Below, in pieces: positions 25,153 through 33,198 of a stretch of DNA of 64,000 nucleotides. The stretch covers positions 434,001-498,000 of the forward strand of contig CBDCWW010000024.1 of the NCBI GenBank assembly GCA_965223585.1. Reading direction: 5' to 3'. Origin of the DNA: CBDCVN01 sp965223585 (GTDB lineage: Bacteria > Deinococcota > Deinococci > Deinococcales > Trueperaceae). Both the position numbers and the translations under genes were made by a program. Each line of letters begins with the position of its first letter. Position 1 is the first letter of the stretch. Under the pieces are notes generated by a model. That model did not search any database. It was not told the origin of the DNA and saw only the letters and a list, made by a program, of their open reading frames with translations.

Positions 25153-25923
25153 CTAAAAATATCTTTGCTTTAAAGCCTCGTACATCAAAAGAGCGCCTGA
25201 GGTTGCAACATTTAAACTATCAACTATTCCTAGCATAGGAATATTAACAGTTACCTCGGCATTTTTTAACCATAGCTCACTAAGCCCTTTATTTTCTGCA
25301 CCAAGGGCAATAATGACACCATCTTTATAATTCGTTCCCCAGTAAGGTATTTTTGCTTGTGGTGAAGTGGCAATTATACTTATTTTTCTGGCCTTTAGCC
25401 ATGGGATTAGTGTGTTGTCATCAATTTGTAGGGTTTGTTGACTAAATAAGCTGCCTATGCTCGAGCAAATTACATTAGGATTATAAAGATCAGTTCCTTT
25501 ACCAGTTATGAATACTGCATCAATACCTGTTGCATTCGCTGTACGCAGCAAAGCCCCTATATTCCCCGGTTTTTCCACACTGTCAATAGCAAGTAGTAAA
25601 GGCCTTTTTGGTAAATTAAGCTGATCTAGGGTTATCTCTTCTACTTTTGCTAAGGCAATTATTCCTTCAGGTTTTTGACGATAACTTATCTTTTTAAAAA
25701 CAATTGGAGAAAGTTCAGTAATAGGTAGTTGAGGAGGTAAATTAATAGCATTGTTGAAAAGTTTGGAGCAGATAAAAACTTGTTCTATAGGTGTTTTTGA
25801 CTTTAAAGCATTAGCAACCTCTTTCTTACCCTCAATAAGATATTGCTCCTTGTTTTCACGATGACGACGCTCTTTTAAACGAATTAGAGCTTTTATCTTA
25901 GGATTTTGTGAGCTTTTAATCAA
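25153..25923 (-). CDS. TrmH/SpoU-family RNA 2'-O-methyltransferase
   Basis: A SPOUT-fold enzyme that methylates the ribose 2'-OH of rRNA or tRNA using S-adenosylmethionine. The N-terminal substrate-binding part includes SSQNPKIKALIRLKERRHRE and QYLIEGKKEVANAL. The three SpoU motifs follow: KPGNIGALLRTANATG, IIALGAENKGLS, and IPMLGIVDSLNVATSGALLM, which form the knot. Length is 256 residues, normal. It overlaps the rhomboid gene by 4 bases and should be read with it. Which RNA position it modifies cannot be told. Confidence 0.92.
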   Translation of the reverse strand: MIKSSQNPKIKALIRLKERRHRENKEQYLIEGKKEVANALKSKTPIEQVFICSKLFNNAINLPPQLPITELSPIVFKKISYRQKPEGIIALAKVEEITLDQLNLPKRPLLLAIDSVEKPGNIGALLRTANATGIDAVFITGKGTDLYNPNVICSSIGSLFSQQTLQIDDNTLIPWLKARKISIIATSPQAKIPYWGTNYKDGVIIALGAENKGLSELWLKNAEVTVNIPMLGIVDSLNVATSGALLMYEALKQRYF

Positions 25924-26597
25924 AACTCTTTTAATAGTTCCTTAGGGTAATCTTTAAGGTGTAAAATCCAACGTGCAAAAACAACCCCAAAAAGGAAGCC
26001 TCCTATATGTGCCCACCATGCAACATTACTTACATCGCCGGGGGTTACTATCCCTGTAACTGCTTCAATAATTTGCATACCAATCCATGCACCTAGATAG
26101 AGCCAAGCAGGCAACCATATTAAGAAAACAGGGGCTATATAGGTTTGTACTTTATGACGCGGAAAGGTGATAAAATAGGCTCCTAGGACTGCACTAATGG
26201 CACCTGATGCTCCTACCATAGGTATGTGTGAGCCCGTTGAAAAAATGCCATGACAAAGGGCTGCAAAAACTCCCCCTAGCAAGTAGAAAATTATAAAGGT
26301 GGTATGTCCCATACGAGCTTCTATGTTATCTGCAAAAATCCACAAAAAAAGCATATTACCTAGGATGTGCATGAGGCTACCATGTAGGAACATACTAGTA
26401 ATAAGGTCAGAGAAGCTTGAAAGGTAATCTTCAAAGAAAAGCCTAGGTACAAAACCATAGTTGTTAATTAAGTCAACAGTTTGTGACTGTTCTAATAAAC
26501 CAAAGCTATAAATAAAGACAAGTGCGTTTAGTGCTACTAAAGACCACATTACTATTGCAGGTCTATTTTTGGGGTTATCATCTCTTAAAGGAAGCAT
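25920..26597 (-). CDS. Rhomboid-family intramembrane serine protease
   Basis: A six-helix membrane protease that cleaves other membrane proteins. The catalytic serine is at residue 131 in VGASGAISAVLGAY, and the catalytic histidine at about 197 in WWAHIGGFLFG. The conserved HGSLMHILGNMLFLW helix (about 72-86) supplies the oxyanion asparagine. Length is 225 residues. All active-site residues are present, so it should be active. It is co-transcribed with the TrmH-type gene and starts 18 bases after the beta-helix gene. Confidence 0.94.
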   Translation of the reverse strand: MLPLRDDNPKNRPAIVMWSLVALNALVFIYSFGLLEQSQTVDLINNYGFVPRLFFEDYLSSFSDLITSMFLHGSLMHILGNMLFLWIFADNIEARMGHTTFIIFYLLGGVFAALCHGIFSTGSHIPMVGASGAISAVLGAYFITFPRHKVQTYIAPVFLIWLPAWLYLGAWIGMQIIEAVTGIVTPGDVSNVAWWAHIGGFLFGVVFARWILHLKDYPKELLKEF

Positions 26598-26615
26598 GTT
26601 TTTTTACCTTAAAGT

Positions 26616-27281
26616 TTAATTTTTTGTCACTACTTCTAATGATTGTCGCAGCTTAACCACGCTGTCAGCAGGATATACTCCACGTAACATAGCACAATTA
26701 TAAACCATTGTACGGGGGCCTATTATGGTACCCGGAGCTAGTACAGAGTTACAGCCTACAAAAACACTATCGCCAACGGCAGCGCTGAACTTATGCAAGC
26801 CGGTATCTTCACCTGCTACCTTTACATTTTTGCCAAAAGCAGCAAGATTGGCTAATTTGACTCCTGCACCTAAATTGGCATTGGAGCCTAAAATTCCGTC
26901 TCCAATGTAGTTAAAGTGGGGGGCTTGAGCACCATTTAGAAGCAAGGCATGCTTTGCTTCACTACTATGGCCTACTCTGGCTTTACTGGCTAAGATTACA
27001 CCTCCACGAATATAAGCGCCATGACCTACTTCTGCTCCCTTGCCAATCCAAGCAGGTCCTTCTACTAGGGCATGAGACTTGATTTTAGCCCCTGCTGCTA
27101 GATAAACTTTGCCACTTATCACAGCTGTAGGGTGAACATCGCCTTGTAAGCTTTCTTTTATATTAGTTAAAAATTGGTCTAACTTACCAAGAATTTGCCA
27201 CGGTTTATCAACCTTTAAAAGAGGTAATAAAGGTTCATCTATGTAAGCAATATCAAAAAGAGTTTGCGTTGTAATGCTCAT
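26616..27281 (-). CDS. Left-handed beta-helix (hexapeptide-repeat) protein, GlmU-C-like
   Basis: 221 residues. After about 45 residues there is a run of hexapeptide repeats: DVHPTAVISGKVYLAAGAKI, VEGPAWIGKGAEV and IRGGVILASKARVG. Then come KHALLLNGAQAPHFNYIGDG, ILGSNANLGAGVKLAN, and SVFVGCNSVLAPGTIIGP. The APHFNYIGDGILG block resembles the acyltransferase end of GlmU-type proteins. The nucleotidyltransferase domain is absent, so it may be a sugar-nucleotide acetyltransferase or a non-catalytic relative. It may head the leftward unit with the rhomboid and TrmH genes. Confidence 0.75.
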   Translation of the reverse strand: MSITTQTLFDIAYIDEPLLPLLKVDKPWQILGKLDQFLTNIKESLQGDVHPTAVISGKVYLAAGAKIKSHALVEGPAWIGKGAEVGHGAYIRGGVILASKARVGHSSEAKHALLLNGAQAPHFNYIGDGILGSNANLGAGVKLANLAAFGKNVKVAGEDTGLHKFSAAVGDSVFVGCNSVLAPGTIIGPRTMVYNCAMLRGVYPADSVVKLRQSLEVVTKN

Positions 27282-27346
27282 CTTTCAGCAGCTTAACAGG
27301 TTAAAACTAGACAAAGCAAATTTTCTAAGAAACAGATTGTATTATT

Positions 27347-27913
27347 ATGCTCAGTTACTTTGAGGATGTGTTTATAGTGTTTAGAAAATTATTAACCTTG
27401 AAAATCAAATTGGAGATACTTTTCATTAGTTGTTTATTTTTTCAGGCATTAGCTACTACTTATCGTGATATGAGCTTAGAAAATATGCTCGGTAAGGCTG
27501 AAATAGCTTTTCATGGGGTAGTGAGTGATGTAAATGTAGAATCTCGAGCAAACGAACCATGGACCATAGTGACCTTTGAGGTAAAACAATCTTTACTAGG
27601 AAATCTAGAAGAGAGCATAGAGTTGGCCTTTTATGGAGGAACTGATGGTGGTGTAGTGCTCGAGGTAACAGGTATGCCTAAATTTACAACAGAAGAAGAG
27701 GTTATTATTCTTGCTTATAATAGCGACTACTACTCACCTATAGTAGGTTTTTCACAAGGCCTGTGGCGATTTAGAGGCAGGGGGTTTGAAAATAGTGAAA
27801 GAGAACTTTTGAACTTAGATGAAGAAGGCAATCTTGTTTTAGGAGATGAGGGTGCTGGTACAGAAGAAATTTTAGCTGCGCTTGACAAAGCCTTATCAGG
27901 AGACAATCAGTGA
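27347..27913 (+). CDS. Exported protein of unknown function, partner of the repeat protein
   Basis: 188 residues with a signal peptide (about 20-38, ending near LATTYR) and a mature domain of about 140 residues. Segments include MLGKAEIAFHGVVSDVNVES, TIVTFEVKQSLLGN and EEVIILAYNSDYYSPIVGFS. That is an OB- or Ig-like strand pattern seen in exported proteins with no assigned role. The tail is acidic. Its stop overlaps the GTG start of the dockerin-like repeat protein (GTGA), so the two are made together. Two CTCGAG hexamers are inside. Confidence 0.65.
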   Translation: MLSYFEDVFIVFRKLLTLKIKLEILFISCLFFQALATTYRDMSLENMLGKAEIAFHGVVSDVNVESRANEPWTIVTFEVKQSLLGNLEESIELAFYGGTDGGVVLEVTGMPKFTTEEEVIILAYNSDYYSPIVGFSQGLWRFRGRGFENSERELLNLDEEGNLVLGDEGAGTEEILAALDKALSGDNQ

Positions 27914-29757
27914 AGATTACATCCTTATTTAGATACATTTTTTCTTTGGTTGCATTTTTAGCTGTTGTCTTTGCTCTTGACTACAAAGTTGATTCCAGCG
28001 GCGGACCTCTTACGCTCGAGGCCGATATAAGAGCAGCTTTTGAACAGTGGACTAGTGTTGGAGAGGCTAACTTTAAGGCTAATTTGAATGAAGAAGCGAA
28101 TACCCTTATGCGTTATGGTGACAGTAGCCTATTTGGTCCAGATATAGTTTCCTTAAGTGTTTCCAAGTTTGAAAATGGCGAGCAGAAAGTAATTGTTTCC
28201 TTTAAACCCAGTGGCGATTTAATTTCTTTTGCCTTCTTACATGAAACAGGTCTCTTAGCAGGACTAGAAGTTAGCCAAGAGGGAGTGATGAATCCAAGAT
28301 TATCTAGTACCTCTCCTTCGGAACCTACTTTTGCCAATAAACAAGGCCTCATAAGCTTAACTCGCTTTGTTCCAGAAGACATTAACCGTGATGGAACAGT
28401 AGATTTTTATGATCTTTTTGAGCTAGGTAAGGCATTTGGCCCACAGGGAATAAACAATGCAGCAGATATTAACAAAGATGGTGAGGTAAATGGAGAGGAC
28501 ATCAAGCTACTTGAAGCCGCTTATACCTTCTCAAACCCTGCAAGAGTTAAGGGACAAGATTCTGCTGATGGACAGGATTTTGGCGATTTTGAAGATAGAT
28601 CAAACGAGCTACTTTATGAATCGCCAGAGGATTTCGTTAACAATCTACCAATTGAATTCTTTGATAAATTGCCAGAGGAGTTTCTTGAGGTTACACCAGA
28701 GGATTGGGCTGAGTTCATAGCTAATTTACCAGAAGATTTTTTTGATGGTTTGCCAAAGGAGTTCTTTGATAGGTTGCCCGATGAGGCACTTGATGAGTTA
28801 CCAGATGAATTAATTGATAATTTGCTCGAGCAACCTATAGCTGAAGAAGATGTTGAGGATAGATCAAATGAGCCACTTTATGAACTACCAGAGGATTTTG
28901 TTGATGATTTGCCAAGCGAGTTCTTTGATAAGCTGCCAGAGGATTTCCTTGATAGCGTGCCGGAGGGTTGGGCTGAATTCCTTGCTAATCTACCAAAGGA
29001 TTTCTTTGATGATTTGCCAAAGGATCTTTTTGATAAACTGCCTAATAAGGCACTTGATGAATTGCCAGAGGGAGTAATTGATAATTTGCTCGAGCAACCA
29101 ATAGATGATGCCCCTTCAGAAGATGACCCAAATGACAGTACAGGTGCGGAGGATGGCAAGGTAAATGATGATAGTGAGAGTCAACAAAATGAGTTGCCAG
29201 AAGAATCAAAAGATGATTCTCTTGAGCAACCAGCAGATGATGACCTTTTAGAAACTGATTTAACTAATGGCACAGGTGTAGAGGTTAACATCAGTGAAGA
29301 TAACTTTGAAGATAGATCAAACGAACTACTTTATGAACTGCCAGAGGAGTTCATAGCTAATTTGCCAGAGGATTTCTTTGCTAAACTGCCCGAGGAATTT
29401 CTTGACAGTGTACCAGAGGATTGGGCTGAATTCCTTGCTAATTTACCAGAGGATTTCTTTGTTAATTTGCCCAAGGACTTCTTTGATAAATTGCCAGATG
29501 AAGCACTTGATGAGTTATCAGATGAATTGATTGATAGCTTGCTCGAGCAACCAATAGATGATAGCCCTTCAGAAGATAATTCAAGTGACAGCACAGGGGC
29601 AGAAAGTGGTGAAGTAAATGATGGCAGTGAGAATCAACAAAATGAGTTGCCAGAAGAACCAAAAGATGATTCTCTTGAGCAATCAGCAGATGATAGGGCT
29701 TCAGAAGATGATCCAAATAACAGTACAGGTGTAGAGGATGATGGCGTAAGTGATTGA
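27910..29757 (+). CDS. Exported dockerin-like protein with three 83-residue acidic repeats
   Basis: 615 residues, starting with GTG. A signal peptide spans about 5-22, then a domain of about 130 residues. A dockerin-type pair of calcium loops follows (INRDGTVDFYDLFELGKAFG near 158-177 and DINKDGEVNGEDIKLLE). Three repeats of exactly 83 residues lie at about 228-310, 316-398 and 467-549. Each repeat begins EDRSNE(L/P)LYE and ends NLLEQPI or SLLEQPI. In between it is built of short units such as NLPEDFFDKLPEEFLDSVPE. The linkers and tail are rich in Asp, Glu, Ser and Asn. Each repeat ends in TTGCTCGAGCAA, encoding LLEQ. The product should be exported and very acidic. I know no close family. Confidence 0.85.
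   Translation: MKITSLFRYIFSLVAFLAVVFALDYKVDSSGGPLTLEADIRAAFEQWTSVGEANFKANLNEEANTLMRYGDSSLFGPDIVSLSVSKFENGEQKVIVSFKPSGDLISFAFLHETGLLAGLEVSQEGVMNPRLSSTSPSEPTFANKQGLISLTRFVPEDINRDGTVDFYDLFELGKAFGPQGINNAADINKDGEVNGEDIKLLEAAYTFSNPARVKGQDSADGQDFGDFEDRSNELLYESPEDFVNNLPIEFFDKLPEEFLEVTPEDWAEFIANLPEDFFDGLPKEFFDRLPDEALDELPDELIDNLLEQPIAEEDVEDRSNEPLYELPEDFVDDLPSEFFDKLPEDFLDSVPEGWAEFLANLPKDFFDDLPKDLFDKLPNKALDELPEGVIDNLLEQPIDDAPSEDDPNDSTGAEDGKVNDDSESQQNELPEESKDDSLEQPADDDLLETDLTNGTGVEVNISEDNFEDRSNELLYELPEEFIANLPEDFFAKLPEEFLDSVPEDWAEFLANLPEDFFVNLPKDFFDKLPDEALDELSDELIDSLLEQPIDDSPSEDNSSDSTGAESGEVNDGSENQQNELPEEPKDDSLEQSADDRASEDDPNNSTGVEDDGVSD
28591..29556 (+). repeat. Three 249-bp coding repeats in the dockerin-like gene
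   Basis: Units at about 28591-28839, 28855-29103 and 29308-29556, each 249 bases (83 codons), in frame and without internal length change. A 15-base linker separates units 1 and 2. A 204-base acidic linker separates 2 and 3, and a related acidic linker follows unit 3. Each unit ends with the 12-base palindrome TTGCTCGAGCAA, so the host palindrome is built into the repeat. Equal length with many synonymous and some amino-acid changes argues for selection on the repeat, not recent slippage. Confidence 0.85.
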
Positions 29758-29826
29758 ATTGTTTCGTACAGCAGTCTCTGAGTTACTCAACATGGCTGCT
29801 ACTCAAGATTGGACAAATTGTTTGTT

Positions 29827-30624
29827 ATGCCTCAACATCAAAAAGTTAGGATAGCAGCTAGTAATGCAATTGAAGCAGAGCCATCATTTGATAGTGAAAA
29901 AATCATAATTGCTCGAGCGGTCCACAAGTGGTTTGGTGATTTCCATGCACTAAACAACATAAACCTTTCTGTTAACAAAGGTGAAGTTGTAGTGGTAATA
30001 GGCCCTTCTGGATCAGGAAAGTCAACTTTAATTCGCTGTTTTAACCGCTTAGAAAAGCATCAACAGGGCTATATTTCTATTGGCGATGTAGAACTAAATG
30101 ATGATCTTAGCAGCATTGACCAAGTGCGCTGTGAAACTGGTATGGTCTTTCAGCAGTTCAACCTTTTCCCTCACTTAACTGTGATACAAAACATTACTCT
30201 TGCTCCTATGCGAGTACGCAAATTGACAAAATCTGCAGCGCAAGCCAAAGCTATGTTTTACCTAGAGAAAGTAAAAATACCTGAGCAAGCGCATAAATAC
30301 CCTGCACAGCTTAGCGGTGGTCAGCAGCAACGAGTAGCTATTGCTAGGGCCTTGGCAATGGAGCCTAAAGTCCTACTCTTTGATGAACCTACTTCTGCTC
30401 TTGATCCCGAGGTAGTAGGTGAAGTTTTAGAGGTTATGGTCAACCTAGCTAAAGAAGGTATGACTATGGTAGTGGTTACTCATGAAATGGGGTTTGCTCG
30501 AGAAGTAGGAGACAGAATCATCTTTATGGATCAAGGGGAAATTGTTGAAGTTGGTGATCCAGAACATTTTTTTACTACTCCTCAAGAAACCAGAACCAGA
30601 GACTTTCTATCAAAAATTTTGTGA
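29827..30624 (+). CDS. glnQ: Polar amino-acid ABC transporter ATPase (GlnQ type)
   Basis: Energises import of a polar amino acid. Walker A is GPSGSGKST, the Q-loop is VFQQFNLFPHLTV, the signature is LSGGQQQRVAIARAL, Walker B is VLLFDEPTSALD, and the switch histidine is in VVTHEMGFA. After the first 18 or so residues it matches the GlnQ/ArtP length. The frame can also start at TTG 29809. I prefer ATG 29827. Its partners are the binding protein at 30709 and the permease at 31899. Confidence 0.93.
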   Translation: MPQHQKVRIAASNAIEAEPSFDSEKIIIARAVHKWFGDFHALNNINLSVNKGEVVVVIGPSGSGKSTLIRCFNRLEKHQQGYISIGDVELNDDLSSIDQVRCETGMVFQQFNLFPHLTVIQNITLAPMRVRKLTKSAAQAKAMFYLEKVKIPEQAHKYPAQLSGGQQQRVAIARALAMEPKVLLFDEPTSALDPEVVGEVLEVMVNLAKEGMTMVVVTHEMGFAREVGDRIIFMDQGEIVEVGDPEHFFTTPQETRTRDFLSKIL

Positions 30625-30708
30625 GGTTAAGGAAAAACAACATTGTGAGCAACTTCACACAGTTTTGTGTTAATGTAGCATTGTTAAATTAATCCTAAGG
30701 AGCCAAAC

Positions 30709-31470
30709 ATGAAAAAAGTTTTCCTGATTTTTTTGGCATTATTTACCACATTTGCCTTAACTGCTGCCCCTGACTTAGATGGACGTGTGCTGAAAATTGG
30801 TACAGACGCCACTTATCCTCCACTGGAAACAGTTGATGAAATCACTGGAGAAATAGTTGGTTTTGATGTAGATATCATAAACGCTATTTGCGAGCAAATT
30901 AATTGTGTTGCTAATTTTGTCAGCACTGCTTGGGACGGTATATTTACGGCCCTGTCACAAGGTGAATTTGATATTGTGATTTCAGGAGTTTCTATTACTG
31001 AAGAACGAGATAAAATAGTTGATTTTTCTGAGCCTTATATTATTGTAAGTCAATCTATTCTGCTAAACATAGAAGATGAAGCTTTAACTGAAGAAGATTT
31101 TCGCAGTGGAGATTTAACACTAGCTGCACAAACTGGTACCACTAATGCTGCTCTAGCTGAAGAAATAGTGGGGCGTGATAATATAAAGCTCTTTGATACC
31201 TTTGCAGCAGCAGTATTGGCTTTACAGAATAACGATGTAGATGGCGTAATTATTGATAGCACCTCGGCAGCAGCTTATGAGCAGCAGTTTGCTGGCGAGT
31301 TAGTAGTTGGCATAACTGGTCTGCAAGCTGACCCTCTGGGCATAGTTTTTCAGGAGGGCGATGAATTGGTGGATGCTTTTAATGAGGGACTTAAAATAAT
31401 TCAAGAAGATGGCACCATTGATGAATTAACAGCTAAGTACTGGTCAACTGACTCTGATGAACCTGAATAA
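30709..31470 (+). CDS. Polar amino-acid ABC transporter substrate-binding protein
   Basis: A periplasmic or surface binding protein of the SBP_bac_3 family. A signal peptide (MKKVFLIFLALFTTFALTAA) covers residues 1-20 and has no lipobox. Then come LKIGTDATYPPLETVDEITG, GFDVDIINAICEQI, FTALSQGEFDIVISGVSITE and RDKIVDFSEPYI. A strong ribosome-binding site (AAGGAG) lies 7 bases ahead of the ATG. Length is 253 residues, usual. The end of the gene carries the start of a HicB gene, in another frame. Confidence 0.94.
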   Translation: MKKVFLIFLALFTTFALTAAPDLDGRVLKIGTDATYPPLETVDEITGEIVGFDVDIINAICEQINCVANFVSTAWDGIFTALSQGEFDIVISGVSITEERDKIVDFSEPYIIVSQSILLNIEDEALTEEDFRSGDLTLAAQTGTTNAALAEEIVGRDNIKLFDTFAAAVLALQNNDVDGVIIDSTSAAAYEQQFAGELVVGITGLQADPLGIVFQEGDELVDAFNEGLKIIQEDGTIDELTAKYWSTDSDEPE

Positions 31471-31693
31471 GACAATAAAACTGACTGCAGTTTTTGAGAA
31501 AGTTCCTGTAGGATACATTGGTTTTATTGAGGAGCTTCCGGGTGCGAATACACAAGCCTCAACATTAGAAGAAGCACGAGAAAATCTTCGTGAGGTAGTA
31601 AGGCTTGTACTCGAGGAAAATCGTGCTCTGGCTGAAGAATCTTTACAGGAACGTGAAGTTATTAGGGAAAACCTTTTCGCAATCGCATTGTGA
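31457..31693 (+). CDS. hicB: HicB-family antitoxin
   Basis: 78 residues. The partial RNase-H-like fold typical of HicB is seen in KLTAVFEKVPVGYIGFIEEL, then PGANTQASTLEEARENLRE. The C-terminal part (ALAEESLQEREVIRENL) is short, without a DNA-binding helix-turn-helix I can recognise. HicB neutralises the HicA mRNA interferase. It starts 14 bases before the binding-protein stop, in a different frame, so it depends on the transporter message. It overlaps hicA by 4 bases. The pair lies between the binding protein and permease genes. Confidence 0.85.
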   Translation: MNLNKTIKLTAVFEKVPVGYIGFIEELPGANTQASTLEEARENLREVVRLVLEENRALAEESLQEREVIRENLFAIAL

Positions 31694-31875
31694 AGCGTCG
31701 AGACTTAGTAATACATCTTGAGAAAAATAGCTGTGAGTTCTTTCCTGAAGGGAAAAAGCATACAGTTTACGTTAATCGTTCTGCTGGCAAAACCTTAACT
31801 ATTCCTAGACATCGTGAAGTCGATGATTATCTTGCTAAGCGGATTTGCAAAGACCTTGAGATTCCTGCCCCATAA
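31690..31875 (+). CDS. hicA: HicA-family mRNA interferase toxin
   Basis: 61 residues with the small double-strand-RNA-binding-like fold. KRRDLVIHLEKNSCEF is followed by GKKHTVYVNR (the catalytic-type histidine) and LTIPRHREVDDYLAKRICKD. The usual glycine before the serine-histidine is replaced by lysine-lysine. It starts at GTG 31690 within the stop of hicB (GTGA). The permease ATG follows the stop by 23 bases, so it is embedded in the transporter operon. Activity is inferred from the family. Confidence 0.85.
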   Translation: MKRRDLVIHLEKNSCEFFPEGKKHTVYVNRSAGKTLTIPRHREVDDYLAKRICKDLEIPAP

Positions 31876-31898
31876 ATACTAGCTCTTGGTTTAAGCAT

Positions 31899-33053
31899 AT
31901 GCGCCCTAGTAACATAATACTTTTAGCTGCAGTTCCTTTTATAGTTTATCTATTTTTCACCGCAGAAAACTATCAACGCTCATTAAAGTTTATTGCCCCG
32001 GGTCTATTGACCACAATAGTTAGTGCCCTCGGGGCTTATTTAGTAGCTGCATTGCTTGGCCTTATATTAGCAGGGCTTTTGAGCCTTAAGAAGACTGAGC
32101 GGACTCTTTATTATTATGGCATTGCAACACTAATTTTGGCAGCTCTAAGTGCCTTTTTCTTTACTCGCCCTAAAGAGCAATATGCTCTTATTGGTAATCT
32201 TAATGGTCGCGTGGCAATTGTAAAAGGAACAGCACAAAGACTTAGTGACACTATTCGCTTTGGTAAATATGAGGGCGGCAGTGGTCAGCAGGGAACTATT
32301 CGTAGTGTAGCTAATTTAGAGAAGGCGCTCGAGCAATACCAAACAGAAAATGGCATAACTGCTACTTTCATACCCCAGCAAGCAGTTCCTGCAAATTCTC
32401 CTATTCTATGGGAGGCATCTTTCTTAGCTAACCATTATCGTGTACCTGCTATCTTATTCACTGTTATCGCTGTTCTATGCTTGCTACTAGTTTTAGGTTC
32501 TTGGCAGAGTGGCATGCATCCTTTAGCTATTTTTGCAGAGCTTTACATTGATGTGGTGCGGGGTTTGCCTATGCTAGTAATTATCATCTACATTGGTTTG
32601 CCACTAATAGGTGCTCTAAAGGACGTTACTAACAACCGTTTGAATCCACCCAATTTGCTACGTGGCATGGTAGCACTATCAATAGGTTACGCTGCCTACA
32701 TGGCAGAAATTTTTCGAGCTGGTATAGAAGCTGTACCCAAAGGGCAAATAGAGGCTTCACGTAGTTTGGGTTTAAGCTCTTGGCAAACTGCTCGCTACAT
32801 TGTGTTACCACAGGCTATAAAAATAGTTATTCCTCCTTTAGGAAATGAATTCATAGCCCTGCTTAAAGATACAGCATTGCTATCTTTGCTTTCTGTACGG
32901 GATTTGGCACAAAGAATGCGTGAGTTTCATGCCAGCAGTTTTTTGCCTTTTGCACCTTATAATACAGCAGCTATTTTATATGTAGCACTAACGCTTTCAG
33001 CAGCAAGTTTATTGAAGTGGCTGGAAAAACGGACTGCTAACAAAAAGAGATAG
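31899..33053 (+). CDS. Polar amino-acid ABC transporter permease with large internal insertion
   Basis: 384 residues. The first helices (PGLLTTIVSALGAYLVAALL near 35-54) look like the start of a HisM/GlnP-type permease. They are interrupted by about 110 residues, including RPKEQYALIGNLNGRVAIVK and QQGTIRSVANLEKALEQYQ, largely outside the membrane. The permease core resumes at about 205. The ATPase-contact EAA loop is VPKGQIEASRSLGLSSWQTA, and the end is RDLAQRMREF and membrane helices. The total is 100-150 residues longer than a typical GlnP. Insertions of this sort occur in some lineages. It pairs with glnQ and the binding protein. Confidence 0.88.
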   Translation: MRPSNIILLAAVPFIVYLFFTAENYQRSLKFIAPGLLTTIVSALGAYLVAALLGLILAGLLSLKKTERTLYYYGIATLILAALSAFFFTRPKEQYALIGNLNGRVAIVKGTAQRLSDTIRFGKYEGGSGQQGTIRSVANLEKALEQYQTENGITATFIPQQAVPANSPILWEASFLANHYRVPAILFTVIAVLCLLLVLGSWQSGMHPLAIFAELYIDVVRGLPMLVIIIYIGLPLIGALKDVTNNRLNPPNLLRGMVALSIGYAAYMAEIFRAGIEAVPKGQIEASRSLGLSSWQTARYIVLPQAIKIVIPPLGNEFIALLKDTALLSLLSVRDLAQRMREFHASSFLPFAPYNTAAILYVALTLSAASLLKWLEKRTANKKR

Positions 33054-33078
33054 TAGTGTTATCTGAGTGTGTGCTGTA

Positions 33079-33102
33079 TAAGCAATTAGTTGCTTACTTT
33101 TA
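33079..33102 (+). terminator. Terminator of the transporter operon
   Basis: A 7-bp perfect stem TAAGCAA / TTGCTTA with a 4-base loop, followed by CTTTTAT. It lies about 25 bases after the permease stop and ahead of the tetR promoter. The stem is AT-rich, so it is probably a modest terminator. Confidence 0.5.
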
Positions 33103-33160
33103 TCTGCAAAGCATTAGCAAAGGACAAAACAGCCTTAAAAGTGTATATTTATGCCAAGTC

Positions 33161-33189
33161 TTGACATACTTAACACTGTTAAGTATGAT
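33161..33189 (+). promoter_or_regulatory. Consensus promoter of tetR with palindromic operator in its spacer
   Basis: The -35 TTGACA (33161-33166) and -10 TATGAT (33184-33189) are separated by exactly 17 bases. The spacer carries ACTTAACACTGTTAAGT (33168-33184), extended by AT/AT on each side to a 21-base perfect palindrome. A repressor bound here would block RNA polymerase. Transcription should start near 33196, only about 3 bases before the ATG at 33199, so the message is close to leaderless. The same 17-mer recurs at 33864. Confidence 0.85.
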
Positions 33190-33198
33190 AACCATGTT

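Noticed and set aside
28113..29716. Several antisense serine-rich or leucine/histidine-rich frames over the repeat protein
   Set aside because: They mirror the repeated codons of the dockerin-like gene and have no independent support.
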